A stretch of DNA of 64,000 bases from Acacia acuminata (Eukaryota > Streptophyta > Magnoliopsida > Fabales > Fabaceae): assembly GCA_019022655.1 (NCBI GenBank), contig JAFJYI010000026.1, positions 1,860,001 through 1,924,000 on the forward strand, given 5' to 3'. Under the pieces are notes generated by a model. That model did no database searches. It worked only from the letters and a program-made list of their open reading frames with translations, and had not been told where the DNA came from. Positions 12,850 through 24,570 of the stretch are shown in pieces. Made by a program: the position numbers and the translations under genes. Positions within the stretch are counted from its first letter, which is position 1. Each line of letters begins with the position of its first letter.

Positions 12850-15075
12850 CTCAGGCTTAAGTTGGGTTTGGATTTTTGCGGGTTCTTGTTGTGTGTTATG
12901 CTTGATGGCATGAGCTGCAATGATATATTTTCTTGTTTGGGAACTGACTTTTCCTACAACTCTTGGCCTTGCAGGTGGTCAATTAGTCTTGGGAGGTGCC
13001 ATGAACTTTTGCCTTGCTATATTATATAGTCAGTAGTCAATTGGATTTGACATGTCTAGTGTGACTACAGGAATCATGATTTTGCTATAAATCTTCTTTT
13101 GGGTTGTTATGATGAAGCATTCATCAACATAATTGTAGACATAGCCATGAACGCCCTTGATGCTTGCACACACATGAGATAAGGAATACTTGACATTTGT
13201 CAGGCTCCACACATGCACTCTCGTAAGGACAACTCCACCTTTAGTGATTCAGTTGCTGTACGGTCCTTCACATTACCTTTTCCATATATTTCAACATCCA
13301 TGTATTAAGCCTTTCTTACATTTTCCAGTGCTTCTTGTTTTATGTTTGGCCCTGCACCATTTTCCATTTACTCATTGTCATGCTTGTTGCATGCATTTTC
13401 TTTGCAACTTTGTCACGATGCTTGTGGATAAGCTGGGCAATATTATGATGTCTCTTTTTGACCATTCAAGTATTAAATAACTCAACAAGGTTTGTGGTTA
13501 TTTTATCCCACAATTTAAATGGGAACTTGTCATGGTCCATCTGTCAATATCATTATGATTGATCAGCCACTCATATGTTTACTTATTGAAAAGCCTCATG
13601 TGTTCCATTGTAATATTGAAGTCACAATCAAGTCTTGCATGTGCAATTGCATCAAGTAAGTCTAGTCAAGTTTTCCTTCCTTGCCCACCGATCATCCTCT
13701 TTCTTCTATTCAATTTAATTAGTTGGGCGTTAAATTTTTTCTTAATGTGCCAATAACAGTACACATGTCTCTCACCTCCAAAAACTCCTCAAACAGCAAC
13801 GGCTATTGCATTGTGTCGATCAGAAACAATTGTTACTTGTAATGCACTTAATATCTTCTTAACCATCTCAAGGAACCATATTTAGTCCTCAATTGTCTTT
13901 CCATAGACAATAGTGATGACAAATGACAATAATTCATTGTCTGCATTAAAGGCAAAAGCTGACAGCAAAGTTCCCTTTTATCGTTCACTCAAATGGCTTT
14001 AATCAATGTACAATACATGTCTGGAAGTAGCAGTGAACGCCTCTATAGAACAACCATACGCTATAAATACACGCTCAAAGGTGTTGCTCCCACTAGCCAC
14101 CCATTCAGCCACAGTCTTGTCATTAGTTTCCTTCAACCTATCACATATTCATAATAGTAACATATAAGTTTGTTCAGGTCTACCATTAATTTCCTCCATT
14201 GCCTTTTCCTTTGCCCGATATGCTTGCCTATATGTCAAGTGCACACCATAATATCTTGTCAAACTCTTTCTTATCTCATTTAGATGCTTGTTTGTGTGAT
14301 TTCTAACCTCATCAATAATAATTGATGATGTTAAGCTAGCACTTTGAGCATGTGTCACATCGAGGTTGTCCTAGGTTGTATGATCATGTTCTTTGGTGTA
14401 TCCCGTCACACATACGAAATTATTGCTCTTTCCAATTGCCCTTGTAGTTATCCTCCATTGACAATCTTCAACCTTACATTTACATACACACACTCCCTTG
14501 AATTATTCACATATGCATACTCAAATTTTTAGCCAATAATAAACTTATATAGCACCTTCTTGAATTCATCCACATGAGCAAATGTTTGATTCACTCATAC
14601 CAACAATTCCTTCCACTTCTTAGAGTTTATCTCGGGCATCGGTGTTTGTGCTCTCTGAACTGTACATGGAAGGCTCAGAAAAGGTTCTACACTGCACTTA
14701 TTTGTTACATATTCATTACTCATTCTATGACATACTGGCTCATCAATATAACACATTTGCTTTGCAAGTCCCAAGAATTGATCAACCCTACATGGATAAT
14801 CCACCTTTACATGCTGCATACACATTTACACTATTGTCATTATAATTAAACAAATTTTCTAATTTAGAGTCATCAATTAGATCTATTAATATATTTTCAT
14901 CAAAGCTCAAAGTGTATCTGATGTCATATCCATGACCATTTATACCAAACCATCATCCTATCATTACCCTCAATTCTTCAATTGGCATCTCGTCATTTAT
15001 TGATTTAACTGTCACACTTCCACCATTATATTTAACTTCACATTCACCATTGGTTATGAACTCCCGCCCCCCCCA
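12850..15075 (-). pseudogene. MuDR-type (mudrA-like) transposase, decayed
   Basis: Remnants of every part of a plant MULE transposase occur in order on the minus strand. 15,070-14,830: PB1-like N-terminal region (GGSVTVKSINDEMPIEELRV, YTLSFDENILIDLIDDSKL). 14,490-14,370: MuDR DNA-binding domain with VCKCKVEDCQWRI and EHDHTT. 14,358-14,149: the helical segment RYYGVHLTYRQAYRAKEKAM. 14,050-13,740: the DDE-type core, with LYID in the first acidic motif and VSDRHNAIAVAV in the second. 13,190-13,030: the SWIM region with SHVCASIKGVHGY and the following YVDECF. After it comes a Pro/Arg tail like those of MULE transposases (12,850-13,020). At least four in-frame stops and several frameshifts are seen, so it is inactive. 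In life such a protein cuts and pastes the element in the nucleus. Confidence 0.8.
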
Positions 15076-16301
15076 ACCATAAGAGTTTTGGTTTGTGACC
15101 AATTCAGCTATGCAAATGACAAAGCCAATAATGGTGTTGACAAATACCTAATGGTTTTCACACAATCGTAAGGTCCTAACAAAATCAATAAATGGCTTGA
15201 CTCTTATTGTTAATGGTACTGACAAATATAGTAATGGTAATGACAAGTACAATTATGGCGTTGACAAAAAACCAGACATGTTCATGATAACAATTATCAT
15301 GCAAATAGTGAAATGCCTTATGAACAATACTCATTCCATATATACACCTAATGGATGCAAGTCATAAAATCCAAAGAATATGTTCCTTTCCATATACATT
15401 ACGTGCAAATCAATAACCTCTTCATTATACTCCCTCTCCCAACTAATAAATAAATAAAAACCTTACATCATCAATGGTTCAACTTATGTAAAATTGTAAC
15501 CTTTAATCCCCCTCCACCAACAAACCCACAACCAAAACCTACATAAAAACACCCACAATGACATCACCATGGTCATGATCTTCAACACCCCACCATGAAG
15601 GTCCCAATGTAAACCCCCAACTGTTTACTCTACATACACCTTTAAACCCATTTAGGCAAACCCAAAACCTACCAACATGAAGAATGTGAAACAGATGGTT
15701 ATGGATCCATTTTTTAGGAAAAAGATACGGTTCTAAGAACGTTACTTGCAATTTTATCTTTCGTTGGCTTCTCTTTCTTTGACATCGATCACCTTTGTGG
15801 CTCCTCACCTTCACTCCATCCTCCAGCGTGCCAGCTAATCAGCGTTTTGGACAAAGGAGTATATAAATCATCTTTTAAATTAAAAGGGGCACTTTGGTCT
15901 TTTTGGTAAAATATGCAAATCCTAGATTTTTCCCTCATCCCTTCTTTGTCCTTTTACAAATTTAATGGGCTTTCAGGATTTAGAATTTTCATATGGTATT
16001 TAAGTGTCATTTTCTCTAGAAATTTTTTGTTTTTGTTTTGAAAAGGCATACAATCCACAGGAAAATGGTGGTTTGATTTCTATAAACATTAATATAGAGG
16101 GAAAATAGAGAAAAAATCTCTCAAAAAAATTTATTAGTAGGAAGAACTTGATAATTTTTTATACACAAATTATGGTACTTTGTAAATTTTGGACACACAA
16201 AGTACTCTGATTAATATTTTTGCAAATTTTTCTCATCCATACAATAAGCTTTTTAATGGGATTTTTTGCAAATTTTTCCTAATATCAATTGATATAAATA
16301 A

Positions 16302-16700
16302 TAGGAAAAATATATTTAAATACCATTTTAACTTCAAAAGAATCATTAAAACTTGTAAATGATGAGAAAGAATGGGGTGAGAATATAGGTTTTTCATGTT
16401 TTGACTTAAATACCAAAATGTCAATTTCACACATTTTTTAATACCTAATGGTTTTGTCACAATCATGATTCTTTTGGTCAATCTCATTACCCAGTTAGTT
16501 ACAACTCATAAAAATGGTAATGATTTTGACAAAATAATTTAATATTAAAAAGATGTGTGAAATGAGTATTTTGGTATTTAAGCCAAAACACGAAAAATTC
16601 ATATTTTTACCCCATCCCTTCTCTATCATTTCCAAGTTTTAATGATTTTTTTTTCTAAATTTTAGAAGTTGGAGTGGTATTTAAATGTCTTTTTCCTAAT
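16302..16700. mobile_element. MULE-type MITE with ~180-bp terminal inverted repeats
   Basis: The left arm (TAGGAAAAATATATTTAAAT...) and the reverse complement of the right arm align over nearly the whole half-length, so the element can fold back on itself. The centre has GGTAATGATTTTGACAAAAT, the module shared with the 120-bp array of the neighbouring MULE. No coding capacity. Other copies lie at 38,713, 46,450/55,919 and 60,314. Confidence 0.7.
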
Positions 16701-16719
16701 ATAATAGTATTTAATTTTC

Positions 16720-17605
16720 CCAAGGTTCTGAAAACCGGACCGGATTGGCCGGTTCAGATTGGAAACCGGTGAACCGACCGGAAAACTGGTCCGAGTTAGG
16801 ACAAAATTGGGGTTCCGAGTTGACTCGCCTAAACCGGCCGAGTTGGCCGAGTCAGAATAAAGAAGATTGATTTTTTTTTAAAAAAAAAAGAGAAAAATTC
16901 GATGAACGAGAAGGAAGGGAGAGTGGTGGTGACTGTCGGCGAGTTTCATACCTCCGTGCTTCTCAATGTCGGCGCAACGATCTGTGGAGGGAAGGAGAAC
17001 AAGAAGGAGCCAAGGAGGAGAGAGATTTGAAGTGATGAAGAGGGCGAGAGGGAGAGATCTGAAAATGAAGTTTACAGAGAGTGTGTCGGTGGCTTTTGAG
17101 AGGATCGAGAAACGATTGAGGATTTGAGGGTCCATCTGATAATCGGCCGACGAACGAGCTTTTTGCCTAATGAACCGTGAGAGAGAGAGATAAGGGAAAT
17201 GAACCCGTGACTCAACTCCTGCAAGTTTTCTGCTATGTTTATTGCTTCAAAATTTTGAATTTTCAGTTTCTTTTCGCGTGAGAGAGAGATAAGAAATCTG
17301 ATGTACCTAGAACAGTGTGAGAGAGATATGAGAGATCTTTTTTTCCCCTCAAAAAGAGATGAGAGATGTAAAGTGAACCGTGTTCTCTTCTTCTTTAAAA
17401 AAAAAAATAATATTACACTTCTTCCTATATTATCTATCATTACATCACATCTTCTCGTCTTTTCACCATAAAATAGTTTATATTATTAAAATATGAAATA
17501 TTTTTACTTATTCTAATTAAATTATATTTTTAATTAACACCAATTTGACTCCGATCGACTTATCGACCCTTAACCCGATTACCTCCCTAGGTTCAAGTAA
17601 CCGGT
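16720..17605. mobile_element. hAT-like element, second copy, cut by the Athila 5' LTR
   Basis: Starts CAAGGTTCTGAAAACCGGAC and shares with the copy at 9,929-10,964 the motifs GAACCGACCGGAAAAC and GGTCCGAGTTAGG, and, at the right, a GACTCCGATCGACTTATCGA-like block. The sequence stops at 17,605, where the LTR begins. The missing right terminus is not recognised beyond the 3' LTR, so the far junction is rearranged. Confidence 0.6.
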
Positions 17606-18735
17606 TGATGATTGAATATTATTACACTTATTTTGTATCTCTTGGTGAATAAATTTAGGATTGTTTAGTTAATAAATAATGGATTTTATTACTTAATTGG
17701 GCTTTGAGCTTTTAATTGGATTTGATTCATTCTTTATGATTAAATTTCAGATTTACAGTGATTTAGTATTTTCGCCATAACTTTTGATCTAGATATCTGA
17801 TTAGCCTGATTCTTCTTTCCTTTTTTAGATGATTCAGAGAGCTACAATTGTTATGAAGACTCGAAAGGCTGATTTGGACAAGAAGATGGACGAAATTGGA
17901 GCTAAAGACAGACCCATTTTTTCAGATTTTAATTCTCCTCGAATTTTGTAATAAAGACCATTTATTAGAGATTTCTTATTTTTGTTTTGGGCCAACAGTA
18001 TGGTCTATTTCGTTTTGGCATGGCAGCTAGGTTTTATTTAGTTAGGTCAGCCGCCAAAATATTCTCATTCACGTTTTAGACAGGTTTTGGATTGAAAGAC
18101 GAAGTTTAATTTTCTCTACAATGTTCTTCACATTCTTCTTCATCTTTTCTTCGTGTTTTGCTTAGCCATGCTTGGCTAAACTTCGTGGTTAACCCAACGT
18201 GAGGATTCCATGATTCGTCCAGAGAACTTGTGCTTATTCGGTAATTTAACTCGTTTCTATTTTCCTCTAATCGGATCCGATTTCTGGAAATAGTTCGAAT
18301 ATTAGATTTAATATTCGGTTTGGTTTATCCCAAGGACTGAATTCGAACTAGGTTTTAAGTTTTACTGTGCGATCGCACAGTGGGACGCCGTTGTTCGGAC
18401 ATATTCTAGGCGATCGTCTAGTCGAGGGATTTTCGGGCGAATGCGAGAGATCTCGGTTCGTCCAGAGCCAAACGTGGGTTATTTATATTTTGTTCAATGA
18501 TGGAAGTCTCTGGAATCCGAATGTTGGGTTGATCAATTTTAATCTTCTTCTTCTCATTTTCTTTTCTTTGCTTCATTTAAATTGCATTTCTATTTTAGTT
18601 TATTAATTTAAAAATCCAAAACCAATCCCCCCTTGTTTTCATTGCATTTGCATGACATTTAGATTACTTAGGATTCAATAAAAGGCTCCTCGAAAAAGAG
18701 AGAACGATCCTAGGTTTGCCTATACGCAATCCTTT
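17606..18735 (+). repeat. 5' LTR of the Athila-type element
   Basis: Begins TGATGATTGAATATTATTAC and matches 26,310-27,434 almost throughout, with small indels and few substitutions. The shared sequence ends near CAATCCTT; beyond that the 5' copy runs into the inverted repeat at 18,731. The exact end is therefore uncertain by a few bases. Confidence 0.85.
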
Positions 18736-18937
18736 GGCACTGTGTTCGTCTTAAAATATGGTTTTCCTTCAGCCCACCAAAACTCAGCGCAATCGGAGTA
18801 AGTCAAACAAATTTTTTTTTTTTTTGGTCTCGTTGGGACGTAACGGGTATTTCAGAATTGTTTGACTTACTCCGATTGCGCTGAGTTTTGGTGGGCTGAA
18901 GGAAAACCATATTTTAAGACGAACACAGTGCCAAAGG
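18731..18937. repeat. Perfect 80-bp inverted repeat with 47-base loop
   Basis: 18,731-18,810 is the exact reverse complement of 18,858-18,937. The loop holds a T-run and GGTCTCGTTGGGACG. The nine-base word GGCACTGTG stands at 18,736-18,744 and again at 18,936-18,944, as a target duplication would. It sits exactly at the 3' edge of the 5' LTR and is absent from the 3' LTR. It may be a fold-back MITE or a template-switch product; transcribed from the LTR it would form a long perfect hairpin. Confidence 0.85.
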
Positions 18938-19267
18938 CACTGTGGGTCCTCGTATTTAAGCCAAATTCCATCGTTTAGACCACTTTTTCAATTTTTTAAG
19001 TTTTTTTTGTTCATTTTTGGGTTCCCCAATAGTGTAAAAGTTGCCCTGTCCAAGTGCCATAAATTTTAAAAATCATTTGATAGTGTTTCTGGACTTGTTT
19101 TGGTCAATTTCTAACATAGGGTTTTGTTTTTGTGTTTTTTGCTTTTGTGTGTCTTAGTGTTTTTCCACTTTCTACCACTTCTGGTGCCATTTTTGTAATT
19201 CTGATTGCCTGGTGGCATTTTCGTAATTCTGAGTATATGCAAATTCTGCCTTGCGTTTATGTTGCAT

Positions 19268-20700
19268 GAGTACTAGGAGTACTACTAATCCAGAAGACTT
19301 GTTGCCATTTGATCCTGAAATAGAAAGAACAATTCTTCTTGCTAGAAGAGTTGTTAGGCTAAGTTGTGGGATTAATACTTTGAATTGGACATTGAACTTG
19401 AGTCGATTGTGGCCATTCTGATAGTGTCCATTCTGTTGATCTTTCTGATTCTATTTCTGATAGTACTGCTGATAGTCTTGTTGTTTTCACTGATTCTAGT
19501 AGCAATTTTGCTAACTCAGAAATTATGGCAGAACAAGCAGGTCATCATACTTTGAAAGAATTAGCTACCCCTGATGTGGGCAATCAAAATTTGTGTATTC
19601 AATATCGAACTTGTTGCTAACTTTGAACTAAAATCTGGTCTTATCCATTTGTTGCCCAAGTTTCATGGTCTTGCGGGTGAATGTCCTCATAGGCATCTAA
19701 AGGAGTTCCATGTGGTATGCAAAGACAATGAAACCTCAAGCAATTGATGAGGACCACATTAAGCTGAGAGCTTTTCCATTTTCCCTAGATGGTGTGGCTA
19801 AGGATTGGCTCTACAATTTGCAATCAACATCTATTGGGAGTTGGGATGATATGCAGAAGTTATTCCTAGTGAGATTCTTTCCTTCCTCAAAAGCCATTGC
19901 TATTCAAAAGGAGATCACTAGTGTTAAACAAATAAATGGGGAGACCATGTATGAGTATTGGGAGAGGTTCAAGCGATTGTGTGCTAGTTGTCCACACCAC
20001 CGATTCGAGACCAACTCTTAATTACATATTTCTATTCCGGTTTGTTACCGTTGGATAGAAGTTTCGTGGATGCATCCGGTGGTGGGGCCTTAGCTAGCAA
20101 GACACTGAAGAGGCCCGAGAGTTGATATCTACTATGGTGCTAATTCTCAACAGTTTGGCACCAGGGCCAATAGTACTCCTGTCTACCAGATTCAAACACC
20201 TCCAATCCAGTATGATTCTCAGAGATTAGATGCTAGACTTGATGATCTGACTTCCCTTGTGAGGCGGTTAGCGTGTGACATGACAGTCTGACGGTCTTCT
20301 CCCCCTCCTCAGATTGGGTACTCATGTGGGTTCTGTTCTGACCCTTATCATTCTACTGACTCTTGTCCTACCTTGCATGATCCTACTTACCAAGACTAGT
20401 CAGTAGCTGCAGTGGGTGTTTTTCCAGGAAAGCCACAATACCAGCAGAATAATGCCTTTTCCAATACTTACAATCCTGGTTGGAGAAATCACCCCAATTT
20501 TCGCTGGAACCAAGATCAAAATCAGAACCAGAGTAACCAGTATCGGCAAAATTGCAGGAATTACCGCAGAGACAAGTATAGACCACGAGTTTCCAGCAAC
20601 AATCTGCACCTCCTTTGCCAAGTACCACCTCCTCGTCGGCCATATGTGCACCTCCACGGGCGGCACAACAACAAGTAAGCGATGGTAGTGATTCCTCGCT
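19268..20700 (+). pseudogene. Athila-type gag, broken
   Basis: A first ATG at 19,268 opens MSTRSTTNPEDLLPFDPEIE. The capsid-like core is readable at 19,740-20,021 (HIKLRAFPFSLDGVAKDWLY, then MYEYWERFKRLCASCPHH), typical of Athila gag. A downstream NPGWRNHPNFRWNQDQNQNQ segment at 20,412-20,560 is also characteristic of this branch. Frameshifts and stops lie near 19,370-19,440, 19,620, 20,020 and 20,400. Gag would form the cytoplasmic particle. No CCHC knuckle was recognised. Confidence 0.75.
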
Positions 20701-20711
20701 AGAGGATATCT

Positions 20712-23700
20712 TTGAAGCAAATTGCCATCGAAAATAGGCGGTCCGAAAAATGTGACCGAGACTACCATTCGGGGTTTGCACACTCAGATTGGCCGGTTGG
20801 CAACGTCGAATTGAATCGGCTTCAACCTCGGGGATCCAACACTCTTCCTTCACGGACAATTCCCAATCCTAAGTGCAATGTGAGTGCTATCTCACTACGG
20901 TCTGGCGAGCAATTGGAGGAACCTAAACAAGCTACAGATGTGACTTCCACATCAGAAAAAGAGTCAGAAAATGTGAAGATTGACTCTAAAAATAAAAAGG
21001 CAATACAGCAAGGTGAAGAGGAAGACATTCCTATTCCTCTTCCTTTCCCTCAGAGAGCAGTCCAGTCCAAGAAGTTGGCAAAGAAAGCACAAGAGAAGGA
21101 TATATTTGAGACATTAAGAAGAGTAGAGATCAACATTCCTCTCTTAGATGCGGTCAAACAAATTCCAAAGTATGCCAAGTTTCTAAAGGAGTTGTGCACC
21201 AACAAGAGGCGACTGAAGGGGAATGAACGAGTGAGTCTGAACCAGAATGTATCAGCACTCATTCAGCCTACCATGCCTCGTAAGTGCAAAGATCCAGGGA
21301 CGTTTTCTATTCCTTGCCTTATTGGTAATTATAGATTTGATGATTGCATGCTAGATTTAGGTGCTTCTATTAATGTCATGCCCGCATCTATTTATACATC
21401 TCTTGGTCTTGGTCCTTTAGGTCCTACTGGTGTTGTTGTGCAGTTAGCTAATAGGAGTAATGTTCATCCTTCTGGTTTAGTTGAAGATGTATTAGTCAAA
21501 GTTAATGAATTGATATTCCTTGCTGATTTTTACATCTTAGATATGGAGGACGAGTCTCCTAGTAGTAGGTCACCAATCATTCTAGGGAGGCCTTTCATGA
21601 AAACAACTAGGACTAAGATAGATGTGTATACGGTACTCTTTCCATGGAGTTTGGTGATATATCTGTGAATTTCAATATCTTTGATGCCTTGAAACATCCT
21701 AGGGAAGAGCATTCTATTTTCTGCATTGATGTTATTGATGATGCTGTGGATGATGTTCTAGCTGATTGGTATGCTGATTACCCTGACTTTTCATCTGAGA
21801 GTGACTCTACCATTTGTGCATGTGTTGATAATGAATGGTGCTCTGTTTGCACTGAGATTACTGCATCTGATTTTGACTTGCTTGAGGAATCTAATGTTGA
21901 TTCTGATTTTGATGAGCTTAATTCTGATGCTAACATTGAGCTGTATAGACACGGTTCTTCTACTTCTTTGCATGTGGTTTCAGGTATTTCCAGTGTGATG
22001 ACATCAGAGTTTTTGCAACAACCACCTAAGCTTCTTCCCTCCACTGAGCAACCACCTAAACTTGAGTTGAAATCCCTTCCAGATCACTGAAGTATGCATT
22101 TCTTGAGGTGGATGAACAGCGGTTACGATCATTGTGGCGAATAATCTTCTTCCGACCAAGAAGAGAAGGCTGCTAAGCTTATTGAGGCGAACAAGAAAGC
22201 CATTGGGTGGACATTAGCTGATATCGTTGGCATCAGCCCTTCCATGTGTATGCATCGAATTCTGTTGGAAGAGGACTCTAAGCCGGTGAGGTAACCCCAG
22301 AGACGCCTTAATCCTCTTATCCTTGATGTTGTGAAGAAGGAGGTCACTAAGCTTCTGCAAGGTGGTATCATTTATCCCATTTCTGATAGTCAGTGGGTTA
22401 GCCCGGTCCAGGTGGTTCCTAAGAAATCTGGTGTCACTGTGGTCGCCAATCAGAAGAATGAGCTCATTCCTACTCGAGTTCAGAATAGTTGGAGAGTTTG
22501 CATCGACTATAGGAGACTCAATCAAGCCACTCGCAAGGATCATTACCCTCTACCTTTCATTGATCAGATGTTAGAGCGATTGGCTGGTAAGTCTCATTAC
22601 TACTTCCTGGATGGCTACTCCGGATACTTCCAGATCCATATTGCTCCTGAGGATCAGGAGAAGACGACCTTCACATGCCCTTTTGGGACATATGCTTATA
22701 GAAGGATGCCTTTTGGCCTTTGCAATGCACCTGGCACCTTTCAGCGTTGTATGGTAAGTATTTTCTCTGAGTTCCTAGAGAACTGTATGGAGGTTTTTAT
22801 GGATGATTTCACTGTATATGGGTCTAATTTTGATGCATGCTTAGCTAATTTGTCTAAAGTCTTGCATAGGTGCATCGAGTCTAATCTTGTGCTGAATTAT
22901 GAGAAGTGTCACTTTATGGTTGAGTTGGGTATAGTCTTGGGACACATAGTGTCTAGGAAAGGGATTGAGGTAGACCCTGCTAAGGTAGATGTCATTACTT
23001 CTTTGCCTTACCCCGCATCTGTGCGGGAAGTTCGCTCTTTTCTTGGTCATGCAGGTTTCTATCGGCGTTTCATTCGAGATTTCAGCAAGACTGCCTGGCC
23101 CTTGTCCAACCTTCTGCATAAGGACACTGACTTTGTATTTGATGACGAGTGCAAGGCAGCCTTCGATCACTTGAAGCGTTGCCTGACTACAGCTCCAGTG
23201 ATTCAGTCCCCTGATTGGTGCCTCCCTTTTGAGTTGATGTGCGATGCTTCCAACTATGCGGTTGGTGCTATCTTGGCACAGCGGGTCGACAGAGCATCTC
23301 ATGTGATTGCATATGCCTCTAAGACTTTGGACTCGCGCTTGATCTAATTACACCACTACCGAAAAGGAGTTGTTGGCTATTGTATTTGCTTTTGATAAGT
23401 TTAGGTCATATCGCTAGCTAGTAGAGTAATTGTTTTCCGACCATCTTTGCTTTAAAGTTCATTTTGAAAAAGGCGGATGCTAAGCCACGCCTCATCCGAT
23501 GGATGTTATTGCTCCAAGAGTTCGATGTTGAGATTCGAGACAGAAGTGGAGCACAAAATTGGGTAGCTGGCCACCTAAGTCGCATCGCCCATCCTCCCTC
23601 TCACCCCTCCTCTATTCGGGATGATTTCCCTGATGAGCAGCTTCTACAGCTACAAGGTAAGCTTCCATGGTATGCTGATCTAGTTAACTACTTGGTAACT

Positions 23701-24570
23701 AGTGTTTTGCCTGTCGATTCCACTAGGGCCCAAACCCTTAAATTAAAGAGTGAGTCTAAATATTATGTTTGGGATGACCCTTATCTGTGGAAATTTTGTA
23801 GTGACCAAGTAGTTAGGAGATGTGTGCCTGATCATGAGTTTCACTCTATATTGCATTTTGCTCATGCTTCTGCATGTGGTGGTCACTTTGGACCCCAACG
23901 AACTGCTAGGAAAGTGTTAGATAGTGGACTATGTTGGCCTTCCTTGTTTCGTGATTCCCATTTGTTTTGTAAGTCATGTGATAATTGTCAGAGGGCAGGG
24001 AGTATTTCCCGTAGGCATGAGATGCCCCAGCACCCTATATTGTTTGTGAGATATTTGAGTATGGGGTATTGATTTTTTGGGTCCATTTCCTGTTTCTCAT
24101 GGTTATACTTACATACTGCTGGCTGTTGATTATGTCTCGAAATGGGTAGAGGCGAAAGCCACCAGAACTAATGATTCTTCTGTGGTGGTGGATTTTGTTA
24201 GGTCTAACATTTTCTGTAGGTTTGGTATTCCTAGAGCCATTATCAGTGACCAGGGTTCTCATTTTTGCAATCGAAGCATGGATGCCTTGTTACGTAAGTA
24301 TGGAGTGCTTCACAAGGTCTCCACAGCATACCATCCTCAGACCAATGGTCAAGCTGAAGTCTCAAATAGAGAGATTAAGCAAATCCTTGAAAAAGATTGT
24401 TAACTCTACCCGGAAAGATTGGAGTAAGCGACTGGATGATGCTTTATGGGCATATCGCACCGCTTACAAGACTCCGATTGGGATGTCTCCTTATCGGCTT
24501 GTCTTTGGTAAGGCATGTCATCTTAGGTTGAGTTGGAACATCAAGCTTATTGGGCCATTAAGCGTAGTGT
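20712..24570 (+). pseudogene. Athila-type pol (protease, RT, RNase H, integrase), broken
   Basis: Protease: 21,290-21,620, with MLDLGASINVMPASIY and PIILGRPFM; the active-site motif is D-L-G-A rather than D-T/S-G, as in Athila relatives. RT: 22,331-23,150, with YRRLNQATRKDHYPLPFID and the FMDDF catalytic pair intact. RNase H begins FELMCDASNYAVGAILAQRV (about 23,230) and runs into a stop after LDSRLI. Integrase: zinc-binding H-H-C-C region at 23,860-24,000 (CKSCDNCQRAG), then a core with LLAVDYVSKWVEA, IISDQGSHF and a Glu-containing QAEVSNREIK. The core changes frame at about 24,060 and 24,395. The frame is also lost at about 21,650, 22,090-22,330 and 23,345-23,460. A possible chromodomain was not seen. 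Confidence 0.85.

Larger units (their letters stand above)
6500..16030. mobile_element. Mutator-like element (MULE), ULP-carrying, decayed and nested
   Basis: The unit contains the ULP-like gene (plus), the 120-bp array and the mudrA-like remnant (minus), convergently arranged as mudrA and mudrB are in maize MuDR. A right terminus is visible at about 15,890-16,030, ending ATGGTATTTAAGTGTCATTT. Very similar termini bound the MITEs at 16.3, 38.7, 46.4/55.7 and 60.3 kb and the gene-fragment elements ending near 40,780 and 57,660. A matching left terminus was not found between 3.2 and 6.5 kb, so the left end is lost or too diverged and the start coordinate is approximate. Confidence 0.6.

Noticed and set aside
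16878..17440. Minus-strand frames of 85 and 122 residues
   Set aside because: Low-complexity GAGAGA-rich interior of the hAT-like element with no recognised domain.
18367..18606. 79-residue frame in the Athila LTR
   Set aside because: LTR sequence; the frame is not kept in the 3' LTR.
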